Below, piece by piece: positions 17,606 through 27,216 of a DNA stretch of 64,000 nucleotides (the stretch's first letter is position 1; every line of letters begins with the position of its first letter). Source of the DNA: Kordiimonas aquimaris. GTDB taxonomy: Bacteria; Pseudomonadota; Alphaproteobacteria; Sphingomonadales; Kordiimonadaceae. The translations under genes were made by a program, and so were the position numbers. The stretch covers positions 349,867 to 413,866 of the forward strand of contig NZ_JAOBPO010000003.1 of the NCBI RefSeq assembly GCF_025574485.1, written 5' to 3'. Under the pieces are notes generated by a model that saw only the letters and a program-made list of their open reading frames with translations, searched no databases and was not told the DNA's origin.

Positions 17606-20128
17606 TCAGTAGATACCACCTGTACCTTTTCGAATTGAGCTTTTTGTTTTACCGATTGGGAGCGAACCGTCAAGCACTGCGAGTTGCCCAACACGAGGTT
17701 CTGTTCCGGGTTTAAACGCTTCCAGGATAACACGTTTGTCTGCAGCCGTTGCTGGCTCCCCAGTTTCCGCGTTTACACGCACAAGACGAATACCTGATGG
17801 TGTCCGAAAAGGCACACCTGGTTGGCCTTCCAGTGCCTCTGCCATAAAGTCCCTGAATACCGGCACAGCAACGCTTGACCCTTCTTCGTTGGGACCAAGA
17901 GATCGTGGACGATCAAATCCTGTAAACACGCCAACGACAAGGTCTGGAGAAAAACCAACAAACCATGCATCTAACGAATCATTGGTTGTTCCGGTCTTGC
18001 CAGCAAGAGGTTTACCAATAACTCGAATTTTACGCCCTGTGCCATTTTGAACAACACCTTGCATCATCGAAACAAGTTGATATGCCGTCAGAGGATCAAT
18101 CACCTGCCCGCGATCATCAGGGATTGGTGGTTCATTTAATGTTTGTCCCCAATCCAGTGCACACGCATTACATACGCGTTCATCATGGCTGAATATTGTA
18201 CGACCGCGGCGGTCCTGAATCCGGTCAATAAGCGCTGGCGTTATCTTCTTACCGCCGTTAACCAGCATTCCGTATGCAGCAGTAAGTTTCATCAAGGATA
18301 CTTCACCAGCGCCTAGGCTTGCCGCCAAGGTTGGCTCTACATTTCCATGAAGCTCAAACTTACGCGCATAGTCCATCACAGCATTCACGCCTAAATGCTG
18401 TGCTAATCGAACTGTCATCAGGTTTCGCGACTTTTCGATACCTAAGCGCAACGTGCTCGGGCCATAAAATTTATCAGAGCTGTTTTTAGGTTTCCATTTA
18501 CCAAGCCCCTGCCCTTGATCAATTACGAACGGCGCATCAAGAACCAAGCTAGAAGGCGTAAAACCTCGGTCCAGGCCTGCAGCATAAACAAAAGGCTTGA
18601 ATGCAGAGCCGGGCTGCCGCTCCGCCTGCGTAGCGCGGTTATATTCGCTTGTATTGTAATCAAAACCACCAGCCATCGCGAGCGTGCGGCCTGTGTGAGG
18701 GTCCATTGCAACAAGCGCCCCTTGGATCTCAGGAATTTGCCTTAGCCCAAATATGGGCAAAATTGTAATTTCGCGACCACGCACATCGTAAAAATCGCGA
18801 ATCGCCAAAGATGGAACATCGGGCAATGCTTCAACAGCAATCAGGTCCCCCATGCCCAGTACTTCACCTATGTCAGCCACTTTAGGGCCAAGGCGCTCGC
18901 CTTCACGCCATGCACGTGCCCATGTCACCTCTTCAAATGGAATGAAGCCATATGCACCTGTTTTAAACCCTACAACTGCACCTTCTGCTCGCACTTCGTG
19001 TACAACAGCCAATTGCCATGTTGGTATACCTAAAGATACTTTTTCAGCCGTTAACCGCTCTTGCCAGTCACTATCAACAGCCAAGCGGCCGATGGGACCA
19101 CGCCAGCCATGGCGACGATCATACGCTATAAGACCTTCTCGGAGGGTTCGTTCAGCAATTGCCTGCAATCGGGGCTCCAAGGATGTCCGTACAGATAGAC
19201 CACCTTCATAAAGTGACTTATTACCGTACATGCGGGAAACTTGTCGCCGCACTTCTTCTGCGAAATACCCTGCTTCAAACCGGGCATCCCCTTCGCGGCG
19301 ACGCATAACCAGATCTTCACTCAGTGCTGCTTGATACGCCTCTTCATCGATATGCCCCAATATGCGCATGCGTGACAGTACCCAGTCACGCCTGCCAACT
19401 GCTCGTGCTTTACGGCGAACCGGATGGTAATTATTAGGGGCTTTTGGCAACGCTGCCAGAAAAGCCATTTCCGCAGTGGTTAATTCGTTAAGAGATTTAT
19501 TAAAATAATTAAGTGCCGCAGCGGCAACACCGTATGATCGATTGCCAAAATAAATTTCATTGAGATAGAGCTCAAGAATACGGTCTTTAGAAAAAGCGCG
19601 TTCAATCCTAAGCGTAAGGATCATTTCTTTAATTTTACGGTCTAGCTTTTGATCAAGTGTCAGCAAAAATGTCCGCGCTGTCTGTTGGGTAATGGTTGAA
19701 CCACCTTGTAATGGGCGCCCTTGAATAACATTCATGACATTCCGAATATTACCGCGAACCATCCCCATATAATCAAGGCCATCATGCTGATAGAAATTTT
19801 TATCTTCTGCAGACAAAAAAGCATTTATCAGTTGTTCCGGCACAGCTTCGATTGGCACAAATAGCCGTTGTTCTTTGGCGAACTCGGTTAACAAACTGCC
19901 GTCCCCGGCGTGAATACGCGTAACAACAGAAGGTTCATAATTCGCTAACTGCCGGTAATCCGGTAAATCGCGGCCATAATGAACAATTGCCCAAAACACA
20001 ACACCGACAACAGCGAGAACGCCAACGCTACCAGCAATGAAAGCAAACTTGACAAGTCGCTTCCATAAAGGCTTACGCATCTTTGTTTCTTTCTGACTTA
20101 TGTCAGCTTTATTTTCACTATCTGGCAT
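17606..20128 (-). CDS. mrcA: Penicillin-binding protein 1A (bifunctional transglycosylase/transpeptidase)
   Basis: An 840-residue class A PBP polymerising and cross-linking peptidoglycan in the periplasm. It has a cytoplasmic N-terminal tail, one transmembrane helix (about 27-50), a GT51 domain with EDKNFYQHDG (catalytic Glu108) and GGSTITQQ (142-149), an OB-like insert (about 335-440), and a transpeptidase domain with SAFK (508-511), SRN (567-569) and KTGT (711-714). All key residues are present. The ATG at 20128 has only a weak ribosome site; Met17 at 20080 is an alternative. It is downstream of the amidase gene in the same direction, forming a cell-wall operon. Confidence 0.95.
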   Translation of the reverse strand: MPDSENKADISQKETKMRKPLWKRLVKFAFIAGSVGVLAVVGVVFWAIVHYGRDLPDYRQLANYEPSVVTRIHAGDGSLLTEFAKEQRLFVPIEAVPEQLINAFLSAEDKNFYQHDGLDYMGMVRGNIRNVMNVIQGRPLQGGSTITQQTARTFLLTLDQKLDRKIKEMILTLRIERAFSKDRILELYLNEIYFGNRSYGVAAAALNYFNKSLNELTTAEMAFLAALPKAPNNYHPVRRKARAVGRRDWVLSRMRILGHIDEEAYQAALSEDLVMRRREGDARFEAGYFAEEVRRQVSRMYGNKSLYEGGLSVRTSLEPRLQAIAERTLREGLIAYDRRHGWRGPIGRLAVDSDWQERLTAEKVSLGIPTWQLAVVHEVRAEGAVVGFKTGAYGFIPFEEVTWARAWREGERLGPKVADIGEVLGMGDLIAVEALPDVPSLAIRDFYDVRGREITILPIFGLRQIPEIQGALVAMDPHTGRTLAMAGGFDYNTSEYNRATQAERQPGSAFKPFVYAAGLDRGFTPSSLVLDAPFVIDQGQGLGKWKPKNSSDKFYGPSTLRLGIEKSRNLMTVRLAQHLGVNAVMDYARKFELHGNVEPTLAASLGAGEVSLMKLTAAYGMLVNGGKKITPALIDRIQDRRGRTIFSHDERVCNACALDWGQTLNEPPIPDDRGQVIDPLTAYQLVSMMQGVVQNGTGRKIRVIGKPLAGKTGTTNDSLDAWFVGFSPDLVVGVFTGFDRPRSLGPNEEGSSVAVPVFRDFMAEALEGQPGVPFRTPSGIRLVRVNAETGEPATAADKRVILEAFKPGTEPRVGQLAVLDGSLPIGKTKSSIRKGTGGIY

Positions 20129-20214
20129 AGGCGTTTATTCGTCATTCCATTCGCCAACAGGCGCAAATCTATCACTATACCTCATGGCAAGTAATTGTGA
20201 CCTATATATGGCAG

Positions 20215-21432
20215 CTATCGTGCATTTGTATTGAGTTCAGCAAAGTAACGATCAATAGCTCGACGTACAGCTTGCGCAATACGCCGTTGCCCATTTTTAC
20301 TGTTAAGAAAGCGGGCATTTGTTTTATTAGTCAAATATCCAGCTTCGAGCAGCACAGAAGGTACATCAGGCGCTTTCAGCATACCTAGATTAGCAAACCT
20401 ATGGGCACGCCTAAGCATTGGTACATCTGTTCGCATTTCGGAAACCAATATTTCAGCAAACTGGGCCGAATAGTTAAGTGTTTCGCGCTGTGCTAAATCG
20501 ATCAAAATACCAGTGAGTGTATCATCTGTCGCATCAAGGTCGAGGCCTGCAATAAGGTCCGATTTATTTTCTCGCGCTGCCAAACGTTCTGCTTCTTTGT
20601 CCGATGCGTTCTCAGACAAATTATAAACACTACCGCCGTTAACTTTAGGGTTTTGTATAGAGTCAGCATGAATACTAATAAATAGATCAGCCTTATGGCG
20701 GCGCGCGATCCGGAAACGTTCTCGTACTTTGTGAAAAATATCCCGGTCTCGCGTCAAGTGAACCTCATAGCGACCTGTTTTATTGAGCTCATCCCGAATA
20801 GCGCGGGCAATCTTGAGCGTTATAACTTTTTCATGAACACCAATAACACCTAAATTTCCAGGGTCTGGCCCGCCATGCCCAGGATCAAGCACAATAACGC
20901 GCTTTCCAGCAGCACGGCGACGCGGGCTGGCAATTTCAGGTGTTGCGCGCGTAACTACTGCAGGGCGTTCTGGCTTACTTGAAGCAACCGCTTGCAGAAA
21001 TTTACTTCTACTTTCTTTCTTAATATCAATTACATAACGCGGCCCAGACCCACGGCCTGCTGGCAAAGAAAAGGCATTTGCAACAACGGCAGGCTGCTTT
21101 AAATCCAGCACGATGCGATATGTATCATCTGAGAAAAGGCCATGCCTATAGCCATCAACGACACCTATAGGCTTGACGTCCGCTTTACCTTTCCATGATG
21201 CATTGGGCAGATCAATAACAATACGATATGGGTCTGCCAGCATGAACACTGAAGGGCTGGTTGTACCAGACAAGTCGATAACAAAGCGTGTTGCCGAAGC
21301 GTTTTCACCGAAACGCACGCCCTCAACATCTACGCTGCTGGCGGCGCTTATAGATGCTTGCACAAATATTACAGTTAGCAAAACAACTATGTGTCGGATC
21401 ATAGCGGTAAAGTTTTTCTCAGCGCGTGTCAT
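20215..21432 (-). CDS. N-acetylmuramoyl-L-alanine amidase (AmiC-like, AMIN + Amidase_3)
   Basis: A 405-residue periplasmic amidase that splits septal peptidoglycan. After a signal peptide (about residues 1-31) comes an AMIN domain (about 32-140) that binds peptidoglycan, a short linker, and an Amidase_3 catalytic domain. Zinc ligands and catalytic residues are in LDPGHGGPDPG, VHEKVITL, ISIHADS and LLEAGYLTN. It has one AMIN domain and no LysM repeats, closer to AmiC than AmiB. The start has AAGGACGG at good spacing. It heads the run toward PBP1a and is divergent from rne across 565 bases. Confidence 0.92.
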   Translation of the reverse strand: MTRAEKNFTAMIRHIVVLLTVIFVQASISAASSVDVEGVRFGENASATRFVIDLSGTTSPSVFMLADPYRIVIDLPNASWKGKADVKPIGVVDGYRHGLFSDDTYRIVLDLKQPAVVANAFSLPAGRGSGPRYVIDIKKESRSKFLQAVASSKPERPAVVTRATPEIASPRRRAAGKRVIVLDPGHGGPDPGNLGVIGVHEKVITLKIARAIRDELNKTGRYEVHLTRDRDIFHKVRERFRIARRHKADLFISIHADSIQNPKVNGGSVYNLSENASDKEAERLAARENKSDLIAGLDLDATDDTLTGILIDLAQRETLNYSAQFAEILVSEMRTDVPMLRRAHRFANLGMLKAPDVPSVLLEAGYLTNKTNARFLNSKNGQRRIAQAVRRAIDRYFAELNTNAR

Positions 21433-21997
21433 GTATTGCCGTCCTTATGCACGTACTTTTAGCGGCTTTCTTTCGTATATAACCCACTTTATTGGGTTAT
21501 TAATACACCCTAATACTAAATATGCGATGAACCGATCTCAAGGAAAAGCGTTTACAACGCTAATTCCTTGTATTTTTTTTACAATAGCCGGTCAGCAGTG
21601 CATCTTTTTTGTCACGTATAATGGCAATGGTTGCAAACAATTCGATTGTAATAGCCGGATTTGTAACCTATCGTGATTTTGTGAGTTTACTGACTTGCCG
21701 CGTAAAGCGGCGGGTCACTGCTTTGGCGAAACGACAGAATATAGCGACGCAATACGCGGTCGCGCCGTTTGTACCAAAGCAAAAAAGGATAAAAACAGCG
21801 ATGGCCAAATGGCTATGCTTACTTGTTATTACGCTTATAACCCGCATAACTGATGTTTTGCGACGTATGGTTTCGTGCGTTAATAATTTTATTTTTATCC
21901 TCTCCACCCCTCAAATTATTAGAATTTCGGCTACTGCCAGCGTCCCCCAAATCATTGGGCACGAGACGAAGCAACACGCCGTTTGGAGTACATTTTT
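21433..21997 (+). other. Long rne leader / divergent promoter region
   Basis: A 565-base stretch between the amidase start (minus) and the rne start (plus) with no convincing gene. It holds a 7-bp hairpin TAACCCA/TGGGTTA (21480-21499), a strong terminator-like hairpin (21540-21580) and a GCCGC/GCGGC hairpin (21697-21711). The sequence from about 21690 onward is rich in GC-paired patches. Long structured 5' leaders are known for rne in other proteobacteria, where RNase E cleaves its own mRNA. The same role here is inference. Confidence 0.6.
21540..21580 (+). terminator. Terminator-like hairpin inside the rne leader
   Basis: Two stacked stems, AAGGAA/TTCCTT and AGCGTT/AACGCT, with a 3-base loop and small A bulges are followed by GTA and eight T residues. 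It points toward rne, over 400 bases upstream of its start, and there is no plus-strand gene upstream for it to terminate. It may be an attenuator or the end of a short leader RNA. Confidence 0.6.
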
Positions 21998-24802
21998 ATG
22001 TCAACACGTATGCTTATTGATGCACGTCACAAGGAAGAGACGCGCGTTACAGTGGTTAAGGGTAGCCGCGTAGAGGAATTTGACTACGAATCTGCCACAA
22101 AACGCCCCTTAAAAGGCAATATATACCTCGCTCGCGTTACGCGCGTAGAACCTTCTCTACAGGCAGCTTTCGTTGAATACGGCGGCAATCGGCATGGTTT
22201 TCTTGCTTTCAGTGAAATCCACCCTGATTACTACCAAATTCCGGTTGAAGATCGGGAAGAGTTGCTTGAGGCAGAAACAAAGGCTGCTCTTGAGCGCTCA
22301 AAAGAGTTTGACGCCGCTGTCGAAAGCGAAATTGAAACCGAAACAGTTAAACCTGTAAGCGATGATGATGACGACCTAGCAGATGCACCGGAGATTGTTG
22401 ATCCAGAAAATCTGGATGCTGACATCCCAGACGATGAATCCGAAGAGAAAAAAGCAACATCCGCAATTGATGAAAGTGACGAAGCTGATCGCGACGCCGA
22501 GATAGCTGAAGCAGCCGCACGCCGTCAAGCAATGAGAGCTTTAAAGCGTAAGTACAATATTCAGGAAGTAATAAAACGCCGTCAGGTACTTCTTATTCAG
22601 GTTGTCAAAGAGGAACGTGGTAATAAAGGCGCTGCGTTAACGACATACCTCTCGCTCGCAGGGCGTTACTGCGTGTTAATGCCCAACAGTACACATGCTG
22701 GTGGCATTAGCCGGAAAATTTCCAACGCTTCCGACCGGCGCAATCTTAAAAAGATCATTTCATCTCTGGAAGTGCCGGAAGAAATGGGACTGATTGTGCG
22801 TACAGCAGGAATGGCGCGTACAAAATCCGAGATCAAGCGCGATTATGATTACCTGCTTCGTTTATGGAACGGTATTCGCGACTTAACACTTAAGTCAGTT
22901 GCACCGACACTTGTTTACGAAGAAGGTAACTTGATTAAACGTACAATTCGAGACCTGTACACACGTGATATTGATGAAATTCTCGTTGAAGGCGAAGATG
23001 GCTATAAAGCAGCAAAAGACTTCATGAAGCTTTTGATGCCAAGTCACGCCAAGAAAGTTCAAAACTACAAAGACCCCATCCCACTATTCCATCGCTATCA
23101 AGTGGAAAACCATCTGGAAGCAATGTTCCAGCCTATCGTTCAATTACGATCAGGTGGATATATTGTAATTAATCCTACTGAAGCCTTGATTTCGATTGAT
23201 GTGAACTCTGGACGCGCGACCAAAGAACACAATATTGAAGAAACAGCTCTGAAAACAAACATGGAAGCCGCTGAAGAAGTGGCGCGTCAACTGCGTTTGC
23301 GCGACATGGCTGGACTTGTTGTTATTGACTTTATCGACATGGAGCAACGCTCAAACAATCGTTCAGTTGAACGGCGTATGAAAGAAGTGTTGAAGTCGGA
23401 CCGCGCCCGCATTCAAGTTGGTCGAATTTCCGGATTTGGTTTGATGGAGATGTCACGGCAACGCTTGCGCTCCAACCTTTTAGAAATTTCCATGGAAACA
23501 TGCTCTGTCTGTGCCGGGACAGGCATCGTTCGGTCTATTGAATCTGCTGCCTTGATGGCTTTACGTCAGCTTGAAGAAGAAGGCATCAGGACACGTAGTG
23601 CCGTTGTCCGCGTTGCTCTATGCCCCGAAGTTGCGGTTTATCTTCTGAATAAAAAACGCAAAATACTGTCTGACCTCGAGACACAATATGACTTCGAAAT
23701 TGAAGTATTGTCGCGCACCAGCATGGGGCCATCAGACATTGAAATAACACGAGAAGCCGGAAGCGAAGCTAAAGCGCCGAGCACTGCTATTTCAGCATTG
23801 AAACCTGACACAGATACAGAAGACACCAATACTGCTGAAAAAGAGCCCTCACTACCAACACACAAAGATGAAGACGAAGACGATCGGCCTAAACGCAAAC
23901 GCCGTCGTCGTCGTCGTCGTCGTCGCGGTAGCTCAGACGATAATCAGAATGAACAAAATTCTATGCCTTCAGAAGGCAGGGAAACAGATGATAATGCAGA
24001 AACCAAAGACGATTCTGCGCCAGATGTTCCTAGCAACGACGAAAAAAGCGATGAAAACCGCGAACGTTCAAGGCGCCGCCGTGGTAGCCGTGGTGGTCGC
24101 CGACGCAATGCCTCGAAAGATGCTTCGAATTCAGCTGAGACAACAGTTTCTGCTGATATAGAGCAAAGCGATGCAACGCAGGTTAGTCAACCTACTGGTG
24201 ATAATGCCTCTGTTGCTGATGATACGAATGAAAAACCACGCCGCCGTCGTCGTCGGGTACGTAAACCAGATAGTGAAAATACTGAGATACCGACGCCTAC
24301 AGAAGCAAGTGACGCTGAAACCGATGAAAAAACAAGCAAACCAAGACGCGGTCGTCCACGCAAAGTAGCCTCTGAAAGCGTTAGCGAACCTTCAGCAAAA
24401 GAAAGTGTTTCTCCACAGCCTGACGCTGAGGACAAAAAGCCACGCCGGCGGACACGAAAGGCAACTGCCGACAAGCCAGCTGTGGATGAAGTTAAAGTTG
24501 AAAAAACTGAATCATCCGAGAAGAAGCCACGTACACGCAAGAAAAGCGTTGGAGAACCAGCTGAAGGCGAGGCAACCAACAGCGACGACAAACCAAAAAC
24601 ACGGCGTCGCAGAAGTAGCCCGGTAAAAACTTCTTCAAAAACAACGGACGCTGAAGTGAAAACCGAACCGAAGAAAACAGCGACACGTAAAACAGCTGCC
24701 AACACTAAAAGCGATAGCCCAACATCAGCAGGCGCTGGCGCTTCAAGTGACACTGATGGCCAACCAAAACGTAAAGGTTGGTGGCAAAGAACGTTCGGCT
24801 AG
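21998..24802 (+). CDS. rne: Ribonuclease E
   Basis: A 934-residue endoribonuclease, the degradosome scaffold. The N-terminal catalytic half has an S1 domain interrupted by an acidic insertion (about residues 85-175), metal ligands Asp401 (SIDVNSGRATK) and Asp444 (VVIDFIDM), and a zinc-link CSVCAGTG at 502-509. The C-terminal half (about 600-920) is disordered, alternating acidic and Arg-rich blocks, including nine consecutive Arg. It ends in a conserved-looking GWWQRTFG. The frame is open to a TTG at 21983, but ATG 21998 has GGAG eight bases upstream and matches the family start (MSTRMLIDARHKEETRV). A terminator follows. Confidence 0.96.
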   Translation: MSTRMLIDARHKEETRVTVVKGSRVEEFDYESATKRPLKGNIYLARVTRVEPSLQAAFVEYGGNRHGFLAFSEIHPDYYQIPVEDREELLEAETKAALERSKEFDAAVESEIETETVKPVSDDDDDLADAPEIVDPENLDADIPDDESEEKKATSAIDESDEADRDAEIAEAAARRQAMRALKRKYNIQEVIKRRQVLLIQVVKEERGNKGAALTTYLSLAGRYCVLMPNSTHAGGISRKISNASDRRNLKKIISSLEVPEEMGLIVRTAGMARTKSEIKRDYDYLLRLWNGIRDLTLKSVAPTLVYEEGNLIKRTIRDLYTRDIDEILVEGEDGYKAAKDFMKLLMPSHAKKVQNYKDPIPLFHRYQVENHLEAMFQPIVQLRSGGYIVINPTEALISIDVNSGRATKEHNIEETALKTNMEAAEEVARQLRLRDMAGLVVIDFIDMEQRSNNRSVERRMKEVLKSDRARIQVGRISGFGLMEMSRQRLRSNLLEISMETCSVCAGTGIVRSIESAALMALRQLEEEGIRTRSAVVRVALCPEVAVYLLNKKRKILSDLETQYDFEIEVLSRTSMGPSDIEITREAGSEAKAPSTAISALKPDTDTEDTNTAEKEPSLPTHKDEDEDDRPKRKRRRRRRRRRGSSDDNQNEQNSMPSEGRETDDNAETKDDSAPDVPSNDEKSDENRERSRRRRGSRGGRRRNASKDASNSAETTVSADIEQSDATQVSQPTGDNASVADDTNEKPRRRRRRVRKPDSENTEIPTPTEASDAETDEKTSKPRRGRPRKVASESVSEPSAKESVSPQPDAEDKKPRRRTRKATADKPAVDEVKVEKTESSEKKPRTRKKSVGEPAEGEATNSDDKPKTRRRRSSPVKTSSKTTDAEVKTEPKKTATRKTAANTKSDSPTSAGAGASSDTDGQPKRKGWWQRTFG
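23903..23923 (+). repeat. CGT trinucleotide tract in rne
   Basis: Seven uninterrupted CGT codons flanked by CGC on both sides encode an Arg9 block of the RNase E tail. Pure codon repetition makes it a candidate for slippage-driven length change. Confidence 0.85.
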
Positions 24803-24826
24803 AAAAGAAAATCATAGTATAAATAC

Positions 24827-24856
24827 AAAACGCGGCAGGTAATTCTGCCGCGTTTT
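24827..24856 (+). terminator. Terminator after rne
   Basis: A 12-bp stem AAAACGCGGCAG/CTGCCGCGTTTT with a 6-base loop, ending in T residues, lies 24 bases after the rne stop. Confidence 0.88.
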
Positions 24857-24977
24857 GTTATTGTGCAAGACCTTGTATGCCGCAGAATTACCTTATTTGG
24901 TTCACACCCTTGTTAGATGATATTCATTGACGGTTAATGCCGCGCGGCATAGCTTCACAATCAAAATGGAGTGTATC

Positions 24978-26393
24978 TTGTTTAAGGCTATACAACAGCT
25001 TTTAGTCGCAGCTTTGGCAACGTTTGTACTAACAGTGCAAGCCTCGTCGCAATCACTGCTGCGCGATGCGGAAACAGAGGCATTCCTCCGGCGTTCCTCT
25101 TACCCGATCTTTAAAGCGGCAGGTCTTAATCCTCAATCAGTTCATATGTATCTTTTGAATGAAAATTCAATCAATGCATTTGTTACTGGTGGTCAAAATA
25201 TCTTCATCCATTCCGGATTAATACTTGCAGCCGATGACGTAGATGAATTTATCGGCGTGATTGCCCACGAGACATGCCATATTGCCTGTGGGCATAGATT
25301 ACGCCGTGGTGACGCTGCAGCAAACGCAGGTACTTTCAGCATCCTTTCTTTGGTACTCGGCGCCGCAGCAATAGCTGCTGGCGGCGCAGATGCAGGCCTA
25401 GCCATTTTAGGCGCTGGTCAATCTGTAGCGCGTGGACAGTTTTTAGCACACACACGCGGTGAGGAAGCAGAAGCTGATATAACCGGTGCAAAATACTTGG
25501 ATGAAGTAGGACGATCATCATCCGGCATGATTCGTTTCTTTGACAAGTTACGTGATCAAGAGATATTGGCACAGGTTAGACAAGACCCATATGTGCGCAG
25601 TCACCCGTTGAACAGTGCCCGAATTACCAACCTTCGCGAAGACGGCCAAAATCGTGTTCACTTCAATACTCCACCAGACCCTGCTCTGAATGATTTATTC
25701 TACCGACTGCAAGCAAAGCTGGAAGGCTATTTGGCACGCCCCGTTCAGACATTACGCAAATATCCGCCATCAGATACCAGTATTCGTGCAAGATATGCAC
25801 GCGTTTATGCGTACCACCGTTCTCTGGAGTGGGATCTGGCGCTGGAGGAAGCTGACGCACTCATTACTGCAGAGCCTTTAAACCCTTATTTTCATGAAAT
25901 TAAAGGTCAAATTCTGTTTGAAAATGGCCGTATCGAAGAAGCTGTCCCCGTATTGCAATATGCCGTTGACCTTGCGCCAAATGAGCCACTTATTGCTACA
26001 GCACTTGGGCAAGCACTTGTATCATTCGAAGACCCGGAACGTATGAGGCAAGCATTGCCCATCCTTGAAAATGCGACACGAATTGACCGCGGTAACAGTT
26101 TTGCCTGGTTCAACTTGGCTAAAGCTTATAGCTGGCTGGAGCTACAGCCACAGGCGAGCCTAGCCACAGCAGAGCGCTTTTATTCACTTGGCTCAGCTAC
26201 ACAAGCTGTTATCCACGCGCGAAGAGCCTTGGATGGGTTTGACCGCGGCACACCTGACTGGTTAAGGGCCCAGGATATTCTCATTGCAACAGAAGAAGCC
26301 GCAGCACGACAGGAAAGGCAACGTTCAAGACGCCGTCGTCTGCAACAGAAAACTAGTTTTGATCGATTATCGAACTCACTAAAACAAGAGTAA
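24978..26393 (+). CDS. M48 family periplasmic metalloprotease with TPR (BepA/YfgC-like)
   Basis: About 471 residues: signal peptide, M48 zinc protease domain with HETCH (about residues 97-101), a hydrophobic Gly/Ala-rich helix pair, the downstream EEAEAD third-ligand motif, then a TPR-rich C-terminal half and a basic tail. This layout matches BepA, which assists or degrades outer-membrane proteins such as LptD during assembly. Start choice is unclear: TTG 24978 has GGAG six bases upstream, ATG 24966 lies inside that site, and ATG 24927 is unlikely. The DsbA-like gene starts five bases after the stop, so both are probably one unit for envelope protein quality control. Confidence 0.88.
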   Translation: MFKAIQQLLVAALATFVLTVQASSQSLLRDAETEAFLRRSSYPIFKAAGLNPQSVHMYLLNENSINAFVTGGQNIFIHSGLILAADDVDEFIGVIAHETCHIACGHRLRRGDAAANAGTFSILSLVLGAAAIAAGGADAGLAILGAGQSVARGQFLAHTRGEEAEADITGAKYLDEVGRSSSGMIRFFDKLRDQEILAQVRQDPYVRSHPLNSARITNLREDGQNRVHFNTPPDPALNDLFYRLQAKLEGYLARPVQTLRKYPPSDTSIRARYARVYAYHRSLEWDLALEEADALITAEPLNPYFHEIKGQILFENGRIEEAVPVLQYAVDLAPNEPLIATALGQALVSFEDPERMRQALPILENATRIDRGNSFAWFNLAKAYSWLELQPQASLATAERFYSLGSATQAVIHARRALDGFDRGTPDWLRAQDILIATEEAAARQERQRSRRRRLQQKTSFDRLSNSLKQE

Positions 26394-26398
26394 ATGGA

Positions 26399-27166
26399 AT
26401 GAATTTCTTTAATAAATTATGCTGCATATTAGCGGTAATGCTTACTTTCGCAGTAAACCCCGTTTCTGCACGTCAGACGCCCGTAGACCCGGAAGAGCGC
26501 GAAAAAATTGAACAAGTTGTGCAAGAATATATTCTTGAGAACCCTGAAATTATTGCGGTTGCCATTCGTGAGCTACAACGCCGCCAAACATTGGCAAGAA
26601 TGGCTCCTGGCATTGAAATGTATCGCGACTACCTGGAAAACGACCCTGGAGCAGCCGTTATTGGCAATCCTAACGGGGACGTAACCGTTGTTGAGTTTTT
26701 TGACTACCGCTGTGGTTTTTGTCGTCGTCATTTCCCTGAGGTTATGAAACTAGTGCGTGAAGATGGCAACATTCGCTACATACCACGCCAATACCCTATT
26801 CTAGACCGGGAAGGTCAAACACCTGTGTCTTTACTTGCCTCAAAAGCAGCTCTTGCTGCCCAAAAACAAGGTAAGTTTGAAGAATTCCATATTGCAACAA
26901 TGACTTCTCCCGGTTCACTAACTGAAGAAGGGTTATATGATATCGCAGGAAGAATTGGGCTTAACGTCCCTCAGCTAAAAGCAGATATGGAAGATCGTTT
27001 AGTCGAAAAGAGTGTGCAAAACACGCTAGCAATCGGACAAGACATCGGCTTCACGGGTACGCCGGGATATATCATTGGTGACGATGTGATATTAGGTGCT
27101 GAAGGTTTAGGCCGGTTAAGAGAAGCCGTAAACCGTGCACGCGCGTCAACAGCCAATTCTCGATAA
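26399..27166 (+). CDS. DsbA family periplasmic thiol-disulfide oxidoreductase
   Basis: A 255-residue exported protein: signal peptide (about 1-24), a helical N-terminal extension (about 30-85) and a thioredoxin-fold DsbA domain with the CGFC active site at Cys105-Cys108 and a cis-Pro loop in FTGTPGYIIG. The N-terminal extension resembles Com1/ScsC-type proteins, some of which oligomerise and act as isomerases. That may apply here but is unproven. It immediately follows the BepA-like protease, and BepA substrates include disulfide-bonded outer-membrane proteins, so shared function is plausible. Confidence 0.9.
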   Translation: MNFFNKLCCILAVMLTFAVNPVSARQTPVDPEEREKIEQVVQEYILENPEIIAVAIRELQRRQTLARMAPGIEMYRDYLENDPGAAVIGNPNGDVTVVEFFDYRCGFCRRHFPEVMKLVREDGNIRYIPRQYPILDREGQTPVSLLASKAALAAQKQGKFEEFHIATMTSPGSLTEEGLYDIAGRIGLNVPQLKADMEDRLVEKSVQNTLAIGQDIGFTGTPGYIIGDDVILGAEGLGRLREAVNRARASTANSR

Positions 27167-27190
27167 AATTAAAGATTCACTTTAAGAAAA

Positions 27191-27215
27191 AAGCCGCAAG
27201 TTGCGGCTTTTTTTT
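27191..27215. terminator. Terminator between DsbA-like gene and thiG
   Basis: A perfect 7-bp stem AAGCCGC/GCGGCTT with a 5-base loop has an A-run before it and a T-run after it. It lies between convergent genes, so it can serve both. Confidence 0.9.
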
Positions 27216-27216
27216 A

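Noticed and set aside
17509-17733. 75-codon minus-strand frame ending at the prfB TGA
   Set aside because: Only its last 23 codons (from ATG 17577) are the real prfB leader; the rest overlaps the end of the PBP1a gene in another frame.
21609-22073. 154-codon plus-strand frame and a 79-codon minus-strand frame in the rne leader
   Set aside because: Their translations have no recognisable composition or motif, and the first runs into rne in a different frame. The region looks non-coding.
23868-24161. Repeat-rich stretch that could be mistaken for a CRISPR or tandem repeat array
   Set aside because: The repetition comes from Arg, Glu and Lys codons in the RNase E tail and has no repeat-spacer periodicity.
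24187-24753. 188-codon frame antisense to the rne tail
   Set aside because: Its Ser/Val/Leu-rich translation is the reverse complement of the Arg/Lys/Glu-rich repeats of RNase E; no ribosome site or family match.
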